Below are positions 1-6,521 of a DNA stretch of 8,084 nucleotides, one piece after another. Numbering within the stretch: the first letter of the stretch is position 1; every line of letters starts with the position of its first letter. Origin of the DNA: Sulfurimonas sp. GTDB taxonomy: Bacteria > Campylobacterota > Campylobacteria > Campylobacterales > Sulfurimonadaceae. Under the pieces are notes generated by a model that was given only the letters and a program-made list of their open reading frames with translations, ran no database searches and had not been told where the DNA came from. Where the stretch lies: the NCBI GenBank assembly GCA_030673275.1, contig DAOVJL010000044.1, forward strand, positions 1 to 8,084, given 5' to 3'. The position numbers and the translations under genes were made by a program.

Positions 1-282
1 ATTTTGTGAAAGTTTTGTAGAGTACTCTGTTATTATGGGCAAGGACTCAGCATATATTTCTTGAGTTTTATCTGTGTTGTTTACAGAATTCAGGTGTGAT
101 AGCGGAGTAAAAAATTGGTCTAAATACTCATCCATCATCTGAAGTGGTTTTACAAAATTTGAAAAAGTTTTATTCTCTATTTTTAGCAACTCTTTCATTT
201 TTTTGTTGTTATTTTCAACTTTTTTATTAAGTTCTTCTATAAAGCTATCTAAATTAACTCTAAATTCTAAAAATTGTGACAT
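1..282 (-). CDS. prlC: M3-family oligopeptidase (oligopeptidase A / PrlC type), N-terminal part only
   Basis: Partial gene: the start codon is at 282-280 and the frame stays open for 94 codons to the window edge. The protein starts MSQFLEFRVNL and contains NFVKPLQMMDE, FFTPLSHLNSV and LPIITEYSTKLSQN. These match the N-terminal helical region of M3A zinc oligopeptidases such as E. coli PrlC, where I recall SPVSHLNSV and LPLLSEYST at equivalent places. The family degrades short peptides in the cytosol, for example cleaved signal peptides and proteasome-like products. The catalytic HExxH motif would lie beyond the window, so activity cannot be checked. An AAGGAA ribosome site (296-291) sits 8 bases before the start, and a TATAAT box lies just upstream. 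The gene follows the terminator of the protease operon and so is probably transcribed separately. The family call is firm; the exact subfamily name is less so. Confidence 0.85.
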   Translation of the reverse strand, partial: MSQFLEFRVNLDSFIEELNKKVENNNKKMKELLKIENKTFSNFVKPLQMMDEYLDQFFTPLSHLNSVNNTDKTQEIYAESLPIITEYSTKLSQN

Positions 283-290
283 TTATGTTA

Positions 291-312
291 TTCCTTTTTT
301 TCATATATTATA
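291..312 (-). promoter_or_regulatory. Promoter -10 box and ribosome site of the oligopeptidase gene
   Basis: Reading the minus strand, TATAAT occupies 312-307 directly after the T-run of the upstream terminator, and AAGGAA (296-291) lies 8 bases before the ATG at 282. Transcription would begin near base 300, giving a leader of roughly 18 bases. No clear -35 box is visible. The T-run of the terminator just upstream of the -10 fits the T-rich upstream tracts of Campylobacterota sigma-70 promoters. Confidence 0.55.
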
Positions 313-313
313 T

Positions 314-357
314 AAAAAAAGAGTAATCATCGCTACAGTTTGCAAGCAAACTTACTC
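314..357 (-). terminator. Intrinsic terminator of the kinase-protease operon
   Basis: On the minus strand GAGTAA (357-352) pairs with TTACTC (326-321) and is followed at once by seven T residues (320-314). Inside the loop a second perfect inverted repeat, GTTTGC-TT-GCAAAC (351-338), can form its own hairpin. The outer stem includes the TAA stop codon of the protease gene (354-352). The outer stem is short and A/T-rich, so strength is uncertain, but the T-run and position support termination. Confidence 0.65.
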
Positions 358-1437
358 TTCTTCTTTTTTTTGTTTTATAGCATTATATTTGTTAATTAAT
401 ATATCATCATACTTATTTGAGTTTTTAAAAAGTCTGTCAAATGCTGTCTTACCCTCTTTTAGTGTTAGGGATGAATCAACAATCAGGTGAGAAAGATATA
501 TAAAATTTTCATTTATTGATAGTTGTAAGTAAGATAGTTTACTGTTCTCATTAAGTAGATAGTCATAAATTTCTACTATATTTTCTTGCGGTATAGTACA
601 TAGCTTTGTATCTCCGATTATTATGCCATTGTCATAGTAGTTTATATGAATAATAGCGCTGCCTCGCTCAATTTTCCATGATGCTTGTGATCTTCTAGCT
701 AGAGTCACGTTTACATCTAAAGAGCTTAGAATCTCTTCTAGCAGTTTTGTTGTTCCAGTAGGCTCGTACCCTTTTCTTCTTAATTTAGCTACATTAAGTT
801 TAATACCACACTCTGGACAGTAATCATTTTTTATATCTTTTTCATAAATTAGATTTTTACAAGACGGACATTTGATTATATTTTCACTATTTTTATTTTT
901 ATAGCCTTTTATTGCTTCATCAACATAAAAATATGGAAGTGAAAAACCTAAATTATTAGCATTTTGGATAATAAAAGTGTTTACACCTATCACTTCACCG
1001 CTTTCATTTAAAAGAGGACCTCCACTATTTCCTGGGTTTATGGCAGCATCCATCTGTATGTATTCTAACTCTCCCTGAACTCTTGAAGCTTTTGAGATTA
1101 TTCCTTCTGTCGCAGTATAGTTTAGTCCATATGGATGTCCTATTGCTATAGTTGTATCTCCATCTTTGATATTTTGTTGTGATAGTTTAAATGGATTTTT
1201 TGGTACTTCAAAATCAAGGCTAATAAAGGCTAAATCAAAGTATGTATCATCATATACAACCTTAGCAACAGTTCTTTTTATTTTTTTTGAACTTACCACC
1301 ACCTCTTTGAGCCCAGCTACTACATGAGAGTTTGTAATAATCAAATTATCTATAATAAATCCGGTACCGCTTCCATATGGTGTCATTATTTGTATGATAT
1401 TTTCAATGTAAGTTTCTAATATTGCTTGAGTATTCAT
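352..1437 (-). CDS. Cytosolic trypsin-like serine protease with zinc ribbon and C-terminal CesT/YbjN-like domain
   Basis: A 361-residue protein. Residues about 15-175 form a DegP/HtrA-like (S1C) trypsin fold with a complete triad: His38 in TNSHVV, Asp68 in YFDLAFI and Ser138 in NPGNSGGPL. A zinc ribbon follows: Cys190/Cys193 (CPSC) and Cys207/Cys210 (CPEC). Residues about 229-351 look like a YbjN or type III secretion chaperone domain, with SWKIERGSAIIHI, then YLLNENSKLSYLQLS and a helical end. There is no PDZ domain, signal peptide or membrane segment, so it differs from periplasmic HtrA proteins and should act in the cytosol. It is the last gene of a three-gene operon. Its ATG shares one base with the preceding stop (TAATG), suggesting coupled translation. 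The terminal ORF residues are lysine/glutamate-rich. Protease identity is strong, the C-terminal domain is a pattern-based call, and the substrate is unknown. Control by the operon's kinase/phosphatase is inference. Confidence 0.88.
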   Translation of the reverse strand: MNTQAILETYIENIIQIMTPYGSGTGFIIDNLIITNSHVVAGLKEVVVSSKKIKRTVAKVVYDDTYFDLAFISLDFEVPKNPFKLSQQNIKDGDTTIAIGHPYGLNYTATEGIISKASRVQGELEYIQMDAAINPGNSGGPLLNESGEVIGVNTFIIQNANNLGFSLPYFYVDEAIKGYKNKNSENIIKCPSCKNLIYEKDIKNDYCPECGIKLNVAKLRRKGYEPTGTTKLLEEILSSLDVNVTLARRSQASWKIERGSAIIHINYYDNGIIIGDTKLCTIPQENIVEIYDYLLNENSKLSYLQLSINENFIYLSHLIVDSSLTLKEGKTAFDRLFKNSNKYDDILINKYNAIKQKKEEE

Positions 1438-2750
1438 TATATCTCTTCAAAATTAAGATTGTTTAGTTGTAGGTAAAAGCTGTTGCTAAACTCATTTAGT
1501 GAGCTGAAATTAAGCTCATTTCCAAAAGGTTTCAGAGATTTAAAACGAGTTTGATATGGAGCTATTATCTCTTCTATTCTGGCAATAATCGCTTTTTTTG
1601 AAAAAGACGAGTTGTCCTCATCATATAAAGTTGCATATTCAAGAGCATTGAAAAAGTTTTGATTTTGAATCTCCACCAGAGTATGAAGCAGTCGTTTTGT
1701 TACAGGGTTAAGACCGTAGTTGTATAAGAGGTAAAGCCCTATATATTTATAAATTATAGGAATAACTTGATTGTATCGATTGTTTTTATACCATCTGATT
1801 TTTGCCAGTGATTCAGTTATAAATATCTCTATGTCTTCATGGGGTGCTTTTTCACTAGGATTAAAAGTGTATTTAGCATCATAAAAATTTGTACTAAACT
1901 CTTCTATGGACATATCTTTTAGTTTAAGCAGATAGTTTTTCAGTTCTTCGTTTTTAGCCTCAATCGTAGAGCTTTCATTATTAAAATACTCTTGAACTTT
2001 TTTACTTATTTTTTGATATATTTCATATTTTGGTACTATAAGATAGTCTATTTTAAAAAGTAGATAGAGTAGTGTAAATGATTGCATTCCTGAATTATCA
2101 TTTGATGGATAGGTAGATATTTTATCTGTCATTTCATCAATCCAAATGTGTAGATGATCATATTTAATTTGTAATTCATTTTTATCAATAGGTTTTAAAT
2201 GATCTATATCTTCAACTGTTACATCTGAAAATTCATATCTCGTATACTCTTTGTCAAAGTCAGCATTTAGAGCAATTTCTCGAAGTGGAAAAAAGATTTT
2301 TTGAGGTGTCATGGTTATGTTGTCATGAAATAGTTTTAGTTTAATATATTCATCATCGCTAAAATATGAAGCATAAGTCAGCTGGTAGTTTCTTTCTAAA
2401 AGGTATCTTTTAAGGGCAACATTTTTTGTTGATTTTTTTGTAAGTATGGAGTCAGCATAAAGGTGTTCTTTGGTTACATAGCCGTTTATTCTGGCAGTAC
2501 CTTGAAATATTTCAAAATTGAGCTTGTCAATTTCTCTATTTATAGTAATATTGTGGTTGGAAGTGTTGTTTGAGTAGTTCTCAAGAGACTTAAAAAAGTA
2601 CTCATAAGCATTTAAAATATCTTTTTTCTCAAACGCTTCATACGATTTGTTAAACAGTTCCTCTTCATCTTTAGAGAGATTTGCATTTATTCCTCGTCCA
2701 AATGAGTGTTTTAGTTCTGTTTTAGTCTCAAAAAAATTTAGCCAGCTCAT
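1437..2750 (-). CDS. Unknown operon protein with a CesT/YbjN-like module and helical C-terminal half
   Basis: A 437-residue protein that I cannot assign to a named family. Residues about 26-60 look like a TPR-type helix pair (DEEELFNKSYEAFEKKDILNA, then a second helix). Residues about 84-175 read as alternating strands and helices: GTARINGYV, then LKRYLLERNYQLTYASYF, YIKLKLFHDN and FPLREIALNADF. This pattern resembles YbjN/type III chaperone domains and parallels the C-terminal domain of the neighbouring protease. Residues about 190-437 are mostly predicted helix, rich in Asn, Lys, Tyr and Phe, with hydrophobic helices near 222-240 and 328-345 too polar for confident membrane spans. No catalytic motif, signal peptide or cysteine cluster is visible. 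It lies 22 bases after the kinase gene and overlaps the protease start. It may be an adaptor or scaffold between kinase and protease, which is inference from context. The start is the ATG at 2750; its ribosome site is weak. Confidence 0.8.
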   Translation of the reverse strand: MSWLNFFETKTELKHSFGRGINANLSKDEEELFNKSYEAFEKKDILNAYEYFFKSLENYSNNTSNHNITINREIDKLNFEIFQGTARINGYVTKEHLYADSILTKKSTKNVALKRYLLERNYQLTYASYFSDDEYIKLKLFHDNITMTPQKIFFPLREIALNADFDKEYTRYEFSDVTVEDIDHLKPIDKNELQIKYDHLHIWIDEMTDKISTYPSNDNSGMQSFTLLYLLFKIDYLIVPKYEIYQKISKKVQEYFNNESSTIEAKNEELKNYLLKLKDMSIEEFSTNFYDAKYTFNPSEKAPHEDIEIFITESLAKIRWYKNNRYNQVIPIIYKYIGLYLLYNYGLNPVTKRLLHTLVEIQNQNFFNALEYATLYDEDNSSFSKKAIIARIEEIIAPYQTRFKSLKPFGNELNFSSLNEFSNSFYLQLNNLNFEEI

Positions 2751-2772
2751 TAATCTACTTTACGAATATTAT

Positions 2773-4407
2773 TTATGAATCCATCAATATAAGAAGAATT
2801 ATATTAATTATTATCATTATAATGAAACCACCCTTATAAAAAGCCAATGGAGAGCGTTCTATAAGAGTAGCGTCTTTAGGAAAGAATGGTTTTACATTTT
2901 GTGGAGATTTTAACTCATAGTTCATTTCGGAATAGTGAGAATATCTGTGCTCTTTATCTATAGCAATAGAGCGAAGGATTACACTGTCGAGCCAGTCAGG
3001 AATATTTTTATTAAACACACTCGGTTTTTTTGCCTCTTTAAATGAGGGTGATTGAAATGGCTCTATTTCTCCATAAGGATATTTGCCTGTTAAAGCCAGA
3101 TACAGTGTCACTCCTATAGAAAATATTTCACTGGATTCACTGATGGCTTCATTTTGAAATCTCTCTGGAGATAAAAAGCTAGGAGTTCCAGCTTTTGTAT
3201 CTGTTGAAAAAATCTCTGTAACATTTCCAAAGTCAATAATTTTAAAATCTATCTCTTCATTGTTCTTTTCAAGCATTACATTATGCGGTTTTATATCACC
3301 ATGAACTAAGTCGTACTTTAAAAGGTATTGTGACATATCAAGCAGAATTTTTCCAAGATTTACAGCGTCATCGATGGAGAGAGTTTTATAATCAAGTATA
3401 CTGTCCAGGTTTTCACCACCTATTAGTTGCATAACATAGTATCTTTGAGTTCTGTTTTTAGGGACAACTGCCTTTGGGAAAAAGTTTGCTTTTAATCTTT
3501 TTGCATTCCACGCTTCTTTGACAAATAGATCCAGTATTTGTTTATCGTCAATCGCTTCACGAGGAGCAAATTTTACTACATATTGTTTTGTTTTTTTGGA
3601 ACACAGCCATGTTCTGTGGTTGTGAATAAGAGACTTCTCAAGGGTGTAGCCATCTATGGTCTGTCCATGTTTAAGACTCTCTTGTATAGGGAGATTTTGT
3701 TTTATTAGTGATTGAAGTTCATTTGCCTGTAAAATTTCAATAATTACAGCTGTAGTATCATCAGGAAGATTGTTTTCTACAAGTGTACTGGCTTTTTTTA
3801 CCAAGGCATGAGCACCTAAATTTATGTCAGTTTCAAGATGTTTTTCATTCATGATGTCGTAAAGTCCATCACTGCAAAGCAGTATCTTATCGTCTTGAAG
3901 GATTGTATTTTCAAAATAATACGGGTCGACATCTTTATCTATTCCGATAGCTTGAGTTAAAACATTTTCATATCCCGGCTCCTGCATAGTATGGTCAAGA
4001 GATAATTGATTTAAAACATTATCTCTTAGCAGATAAACTCTGCTGTCTCCAACATTTGCACCGTAAAGTTTATTACCTTCTATAACAACAATAGTAAGTG
4101 TGGTTATAAGTTCAGTTCTCTCATAATTAACCATTGATTCTTGATATAGTATGGAGTTGATAGACTTTATAAATGTATTTATGGATTTTTCAATACTCCA
4201 TACTTTTGGACGGATTTTAAAGTTGTTCATCAGATAATTTGTGACTCTTGCAGCAGCTTCAGCACCTTCTTGGGCTCCTCCAACTCCATCACAAACTATG
4301 CCAACGGTAATGCCGCCTATAGTCTTTACGTCATAAAAATCATCACCGGTTAGTTCTTTGCCCTTTGCAAGGGAAAAGCCGGAACTTCTAATGTTAGAAG
4401 ATGCCAT
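2773..4407 (-). CDS. Bifunctional PP2C phosphatase / serine-threonine kinase, C-terminally membrane-anchored
   Basis: A 544-residue fusion. The PP2C phosphatase domain (about 10-225) has its metal-binding and core motifs: GDDFYD (21-26), VCDGVGG (38-44), VGDSRVYL (119-126), CSDGLYD (178-184) and DDTTA (216-220). The kinase domain (about 252-500) has the ATP lysine in VVKF (Lys279), helix-C Glu298, catalytic loop HGDIKPHN (369-376), IDFG (391-394) and SPERF (413-417). The glycine-rich loop is not recognisable, and the HRD arginine is glycine (a non-RD kinase). Residues about 526-541 are a hydrophobic helix at the extreme C-terminus, so both enzyme domains should face the cytosol. From memory, bifunctional kinase/phosphatases near gammaproteobacterial nitrate genes share this architecture and also lack a clear glycine loop; no nitrate gene is seen here. 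It leads the operon, with TATAAT (4432-4427) and AAGG (4417-4414) upstream. Substrates are unknown. Confidence 0.92.
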   Translation of the reverse strand: MASSNIRSSGFSLAKGKELTGDDFYDVKTIGGITVGIVCDGVGGAQEGAEAAARVTNYLMNNFKIRPKVWSIEKSINTFIKSINSILYQESMVNYERTELITTLTIVVIEGNKLYGANVGDSRVYLLRDNVLNQLSLDHTMQEPGYENVLTQAIGIDKDVDPYYFENTILQDDKILLCSDGLYDIMNEKHLETDINLGAHALVKKASTLVENNLPDDTTAVIIEILQANELQSLIKQNLPIQESLKHGQTIDGYTLEKSLIHNHRTWLCSKKTKQYVVKFAPREAIDDKQILDLFVKEAWNAKRLKANFFPKAVVPKNRTQRYYVMQLIGGENLDSILDYKTLSIDDAVNLGKILLDMSQYLLKYDLVHGDIKPHNVMLEKNNEEIDFKIIDFGNVTEIFSTDTKAGTPSFLSPERFQNEAISESSEIFSIGVTLYLALTGKYPYGEIEPFQSPSFKEAKKPSVFNKNIPDWLDSVILRSIAIDKEHRYSHYSEMNYELKSPQNVKPFFPKDATLIERSPLAFYKGGFIIMIIINIILLILMDS

Positions 4408-4413
4408 TTAAAG

Positions 4414-4432
4414 CCTTTTGCAAAATATTATA
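4414..4432 (-). promoter_or_regulatory. Promoter -10 box and ribosome site of the kinase-protease operon
   Basis: On the minus strand TATAAT lies at 4432-4427 inside an A/T tract, and AAGG (4417-4414) sits 6 bases before the ATG at 4407. The start of transcription would be near 4420, giving a leader of about a dozen bases. The promoter is divergent from that of the methyltransferase gene about 60 bases away, so the two could compete or share control. No operator-like repeat stands out between them. Confidence 0.55.
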
Positions 4433-4489
4433 TATAATTTTATCAGAAATTCAGATGATATGTTTGTTTTTTTTGCATAACTTTTACAC

Positions 4490-4506
4490 TATAATTCCAA
4501 CAAGGA
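4490..4506 (+). promoter_or_regulatory. Promoter -10 box and ribosome site of the methyltransferase gene
   Basis: TATAAT (4490-4495) lies downstream of a T-rich tract (4461-4474). AAGGA (4502-4506) follows 6 bases later, so the leader is very short and the ribosome site would be almost at the 5' end of the mRNA. AAGGA is 3 bases from the ATG at 4510 and 9 bases from the ATG at 4516. The second spacing is the usual one and favours 4516 as the start. Confidence 0.55.
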
Positions 4507-4515
4507 TAAATGAAC

Positions 4516-5715
4516 ATGTATAAAGAGATAGAGTTAACTCTAAAACCAGAATTTATTAACGAGTATAGAGATGGATACCCGTTAATCTCAAAAGAGTCTG
4601 TTGTTGATTGGAATAAAGTAAGCCAAGAGGGTGCGATAGTAAATCTGGTAGATAATAGAAAAAAGTTCATAGTTAAAGGCTACTACGGCATACAAAACAA
4701 AGGTTATGGCTGGGTACTGACATCAAAAAAAGATGAAAAGATAGATGTGGATTTTTTCGTAAAAAAGATAAAACCTGCCCTAAAGTATAGAGAAGATTTT
4801 TTTAGTGATAAAAACACTACGGCTTTTAGAGTTTTTAATGGTGAGGGTGACGGAATAGGTGGTTTAACTATAGATTACTTTGATGGTTTTTATATGCTTA
4901 CATGGTATTCTATTGGTATATATGAATTAAAAGAGACTGTTTTAGAAGCACTTAAATCTTCAGTTGAGTATAAAGGTATATACCAAAAGAAGAGATTTGA
5001 TACAAAAGGCATGTATCTTGATGATAAAGATGATTTTGTATGCGGAGAGAGAGCTGAGGCTCCCATAACAGTAAAAGAAAATGGTGTAAACTTTGCAATA
5101 TATTTAGATGATGGACCAATGGTCGGGGTGTTTTTAGACCAAAGAGATGTGAGAAAGACTATTCGCGATAAATATGCAAAGGGTAAAACCGTCCTAAACA
5201 CTTTTTCATACACAGGGGCATTTTCAATTTTTGCAGCCCTTGGCGGTTCAAAAAAGACTACGAGTGTTGATTTGGCAAAAAGAAGTCTTTCTAAAACAAA
5301 AGAACAATTTACTATAAATAATATACATGTAGATAAACAAGACATCATAGTAGAAGATGTTTTTAACTACTTTAAATATGCAGTGCGAAAAAAATTGTCA
5401 TTTGATATGGTAGTTCTTGATCCACCCAGTTTTGCAAGGAGTAAAAAACATACATTTTCTGCTTCAAAAGACTATGTAAAACTCCTAAAAGAAGCTATCC
5501 AGATTACAACAAAAGGTGGTGTAATAGTTGCATCTACAAACTCTGCAAACTTTAGCATGATGACATTTAGAGATTTTATAAAAAGAGCATTTAAAGAGTT
5601 AAATGGGAAGTATACAGTTGAAGAGAGTTTCTCACTGCCAAAAGATTTTAGAGTGCATGATAAGTTTAAAGAGGGTAACTATCTCAAAGTTGTGTTTATT
5701 AGAAAGCTTAGATAG
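4516..5715 (+). CDS. RlmI-like class I SAM-dependent methyltransferase (COG1092-type)
   Basis: About 399 residues, with an alternative ATG two codons upstream at 4510. The N-terminal 75 or so residues fit a PUA-like RNA-binding domain. A linker domain with FNGEGDGIGGLTIDYFDG follows, then DDGPMVGVFLDQRDVR, which is typical of the RlmI/YccW group. The Rossmann domain shows motif I as LNTFSYTGAFS (about 227-237), an acidic SVDLA (about 250-254), and DPPSFARSK (about 302-310). E. coli RlmI makes 5-methylcytosine at 23S rRNA position 1962. Here the only cysteine is in DFVCGE (about residue 176), and the segment matching RlmI's TFSCSG reads ASTNSA. The usual cysteine nucleophile thus seems absent, and the reaction may not be m5C formation. 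The symbol is left blank for this reason. A hairpin overlapping the stop codon probably ends transcription. Confidence 0.88.
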   Translation: MYKEIELTLKPEFINEYRDGYPLISKESVVDWNKVSQEGAIVNLVDNRKKFIVKGYYGIQNKGYGWVLTSKKDEKIDVDFFVKKIKPALKYREDFFSDKNTTAFRVFNGEGDGIGGLTIDYFDGFYMLTWYSIGIYELKETVLEALKSSVEYKGIYQKKRFDTKGMYLDDKDDFVCGERAEAPITVKENGVNFAIYLDDGPMVGVFLDQRDVRKTIRDKYAKGKTVLNTFSYTGAFSIFAALGGSKKTTSVDLAKRSLSKTKEQFTINNIHVDKQDIIVEDVFNYFKYAVRKKLSFDMVVLDPPSFARSKKHTFSASKDYVKLLKEAIQITTKGGVIVASTNSANFSMMTFRDFIKRAFKELNGKYTVEESFSLPKDFRVHDKFKEGNYLKVVFIRKLR

Positions 5716-5736
5716 ACTAAGCTCTCTTAAATTTTT
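5701..5736 (+). terminator. Hairpin between convergent genes, likely terminator of the methyltransferase gene
   Basis: AGCTTAG (5705-5711) pairs with CTAAGCT (5717-5723) around a 5-base loop. The stem extends by AGA/TCT (5701-5703 with 5725-5727) across one mismatch. A TTAAATTTTT tail follows (5727-5736), with five T residues at 5732-5736. The stem includes the TAG stop codon of the upstream gene. The facing FKBP gene ends at 5735, so the hairpin could serve both directions, but the minus-strand side lacks a clean T-run. Confidence 0.55.
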
Positions 5737-6424
5737 ACTGAATCTCTAGCAGTTCAACATCAAATATCAGTGTAGCACCCGGACCAATTTTTGGAGGAGC
5801 ACCTTGTTCACCATATGCTAAAGTGGATGGGATCACTAGCTGCCATTTGTCTCCAACTTTCATCTTCATAAGAGCCTCTGTCCAGCCTTTAATAACTGCA
5901 TTTACAGGAAAGCTTACTGCTTCACCACGATCAACTGAGCTGTCAAAAACAGTTCCATCAATCAAACTACCATGATAATGTGTAACTACTTTATCTGTAA
6001 TTTTAGGATGAACTTTCCCTTTTCCTGATTTAAGCACTTTGTATTGAAGACCACTCTTTAGAGTTTTAACACCTTTTTTCTTTTTATTTGCCGCAAGGTA
6101 TGCAAGACCCTCTTTTTTATTATGGCTTGAAAATTTACCAACCATGGCAAGTTCTCTTTTTTTCTTAGTCTCTTGGTATGTCATCATTGCATTGCGCATC
6201 TCATCATTAGATAATTTAGGTTTATTACCTTTAAAAATATCTTTCATTCCCTGTTTCATTGCGTTCAAGTCAATATCATCTTTAGATATCATAAGCTGCT
6301 TGCCTAATTGAATCCCAATAACATAACCAGCCTTTTGTTCTTGGGTTTTAAGTGAATTGCCTGCTATGGCTGAAGTGGTAATAAGAGCTAAACAACCTAT
6401 TACAGTAGGTAAAAGTTTTGACAT
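5735..6424 (-). CDS. FKBP-type peptidyl-prolyl cis-trans isomerase, exported (FkpA/Mip-like)
   Basis: A 229-residue protein. It starts with a Sec signal peptide (MSKLLPTVIGCLALITTSAIA) and probable cleavage after the AIA at residue 21. The only cysteine there is residue 11 and is not in a convincing lipobox, so a soluble periplasmic protein is more likely than a lipoprotein. Residues about 25-115 are a helical FKBP_N dimerisation region (QKAGYVIGIQLGKQL), as in FkpA, Mip and FklB. Residues about 123-229 are the FKBP domain, with active-site residues visible: Tyr150 in HYHGSL, Phe160-Asp161 in GTVFDSS, Val177-Ile178 and Trp181 in VIKGWTEAL, Tyr204 in AYGEQGAP and Phe221. It should catalyse proline isomerisation and act as a chaperone for envelope proteins. 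It is monocistronic with its own promoter: TATAAT at 6459-6454 and AGGA at 6435-6432, 7 bases from the ATG. Confidence 0.93.
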   Translation of the reverse strand: MSKLLPTVIGCLALITTSAIAGNSLKTQEQKAGYVIGIQLGKQLMISKDDIDLNAMKQGMKDIFKGNKPKLSNDEMRNAMMTYQETKKKRELAMVGKFSSHNKKEGLAYLAANKKKKGVKTLKSGLQYKVLKSGKGKVHPKITDKVVTHYHGSLIDGTVFDSSVDRGEAVSFPVNAVIKGWTEALMKMKVGDKWQLVIPSTLAYGEQGAPPKIGPGATLIFDVELLEIQ

Positions 6425-6431
6425 GTATATA

Positions 6432-6459
6432 TCCTAATATTTAATTTGCAGAAATTATA
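6432..6459 (-). promoter_or_regulatory. Promoter -10 box and ribosome site of the FKBP gene
   Basis: On the minus strand a TATAAT box at 6459-6454 is followed by AGGA at 6435-6432, 7 bases before the ATG at 6424. A transcript starting near 6447 would have a leader of about 22 bases. The region is shared with the divergent HAD gene, whose own -10 lies about 50 bases away. Confidence 0.55.
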
Positions 6460-6509
6460 GCCATAGATATTTAACAAGACTAATTTTTTTCTTTAGTTTT
6501 ATTTTATGT

Positions 6510-6515
6510 TAAAAT
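6510..6515 (+). promoter_or_regulatory. Promoter -10 box of the HAD gene, placed for a leaderless mRNA
   Basis: TAAAAT (6510-6515) follows a T-rich tract (6482-6509). Only six bases separate it from the ATG at 6522. With the usual distance from -10 to the transcription start, the mRNA would begin at or next to the A of the start codon. No purine-rich ribosome site is visible before the ATG. Confidence 0.45.
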
Positions 6516-6521
6516 TCTCAA

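Noticed and set aside
203..490. Plus-strand open frame of 95 codons
   Set aside because: It lies opposite the oligopeptidase start, the terminator and the protease end; it has low-complexity Phe/Leu/Ser content and no ribosome site. It is a shadow of the minus-strand genes.
2773..4407. Type VI secretion regulator pair (PpkA/PppA-like)
   Set aside because: Kinase and PP2C are fused in one protein with the phosphatase first, and no secretion gene is present in the window; the context does not support it.
4443..4670. Minus-strand open frame of 75 codons
   Set aside because: It runs antisense to the methyltransferase start and its promoter and has no coherent motif; it also conflicts with the strong plus-strand gene.
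4890..5348. Minus-strand open frame of 152 codons
   Set aside because: It is antisense to conserved methyltransferase motifs and has no recognisable domain or ribosome site.
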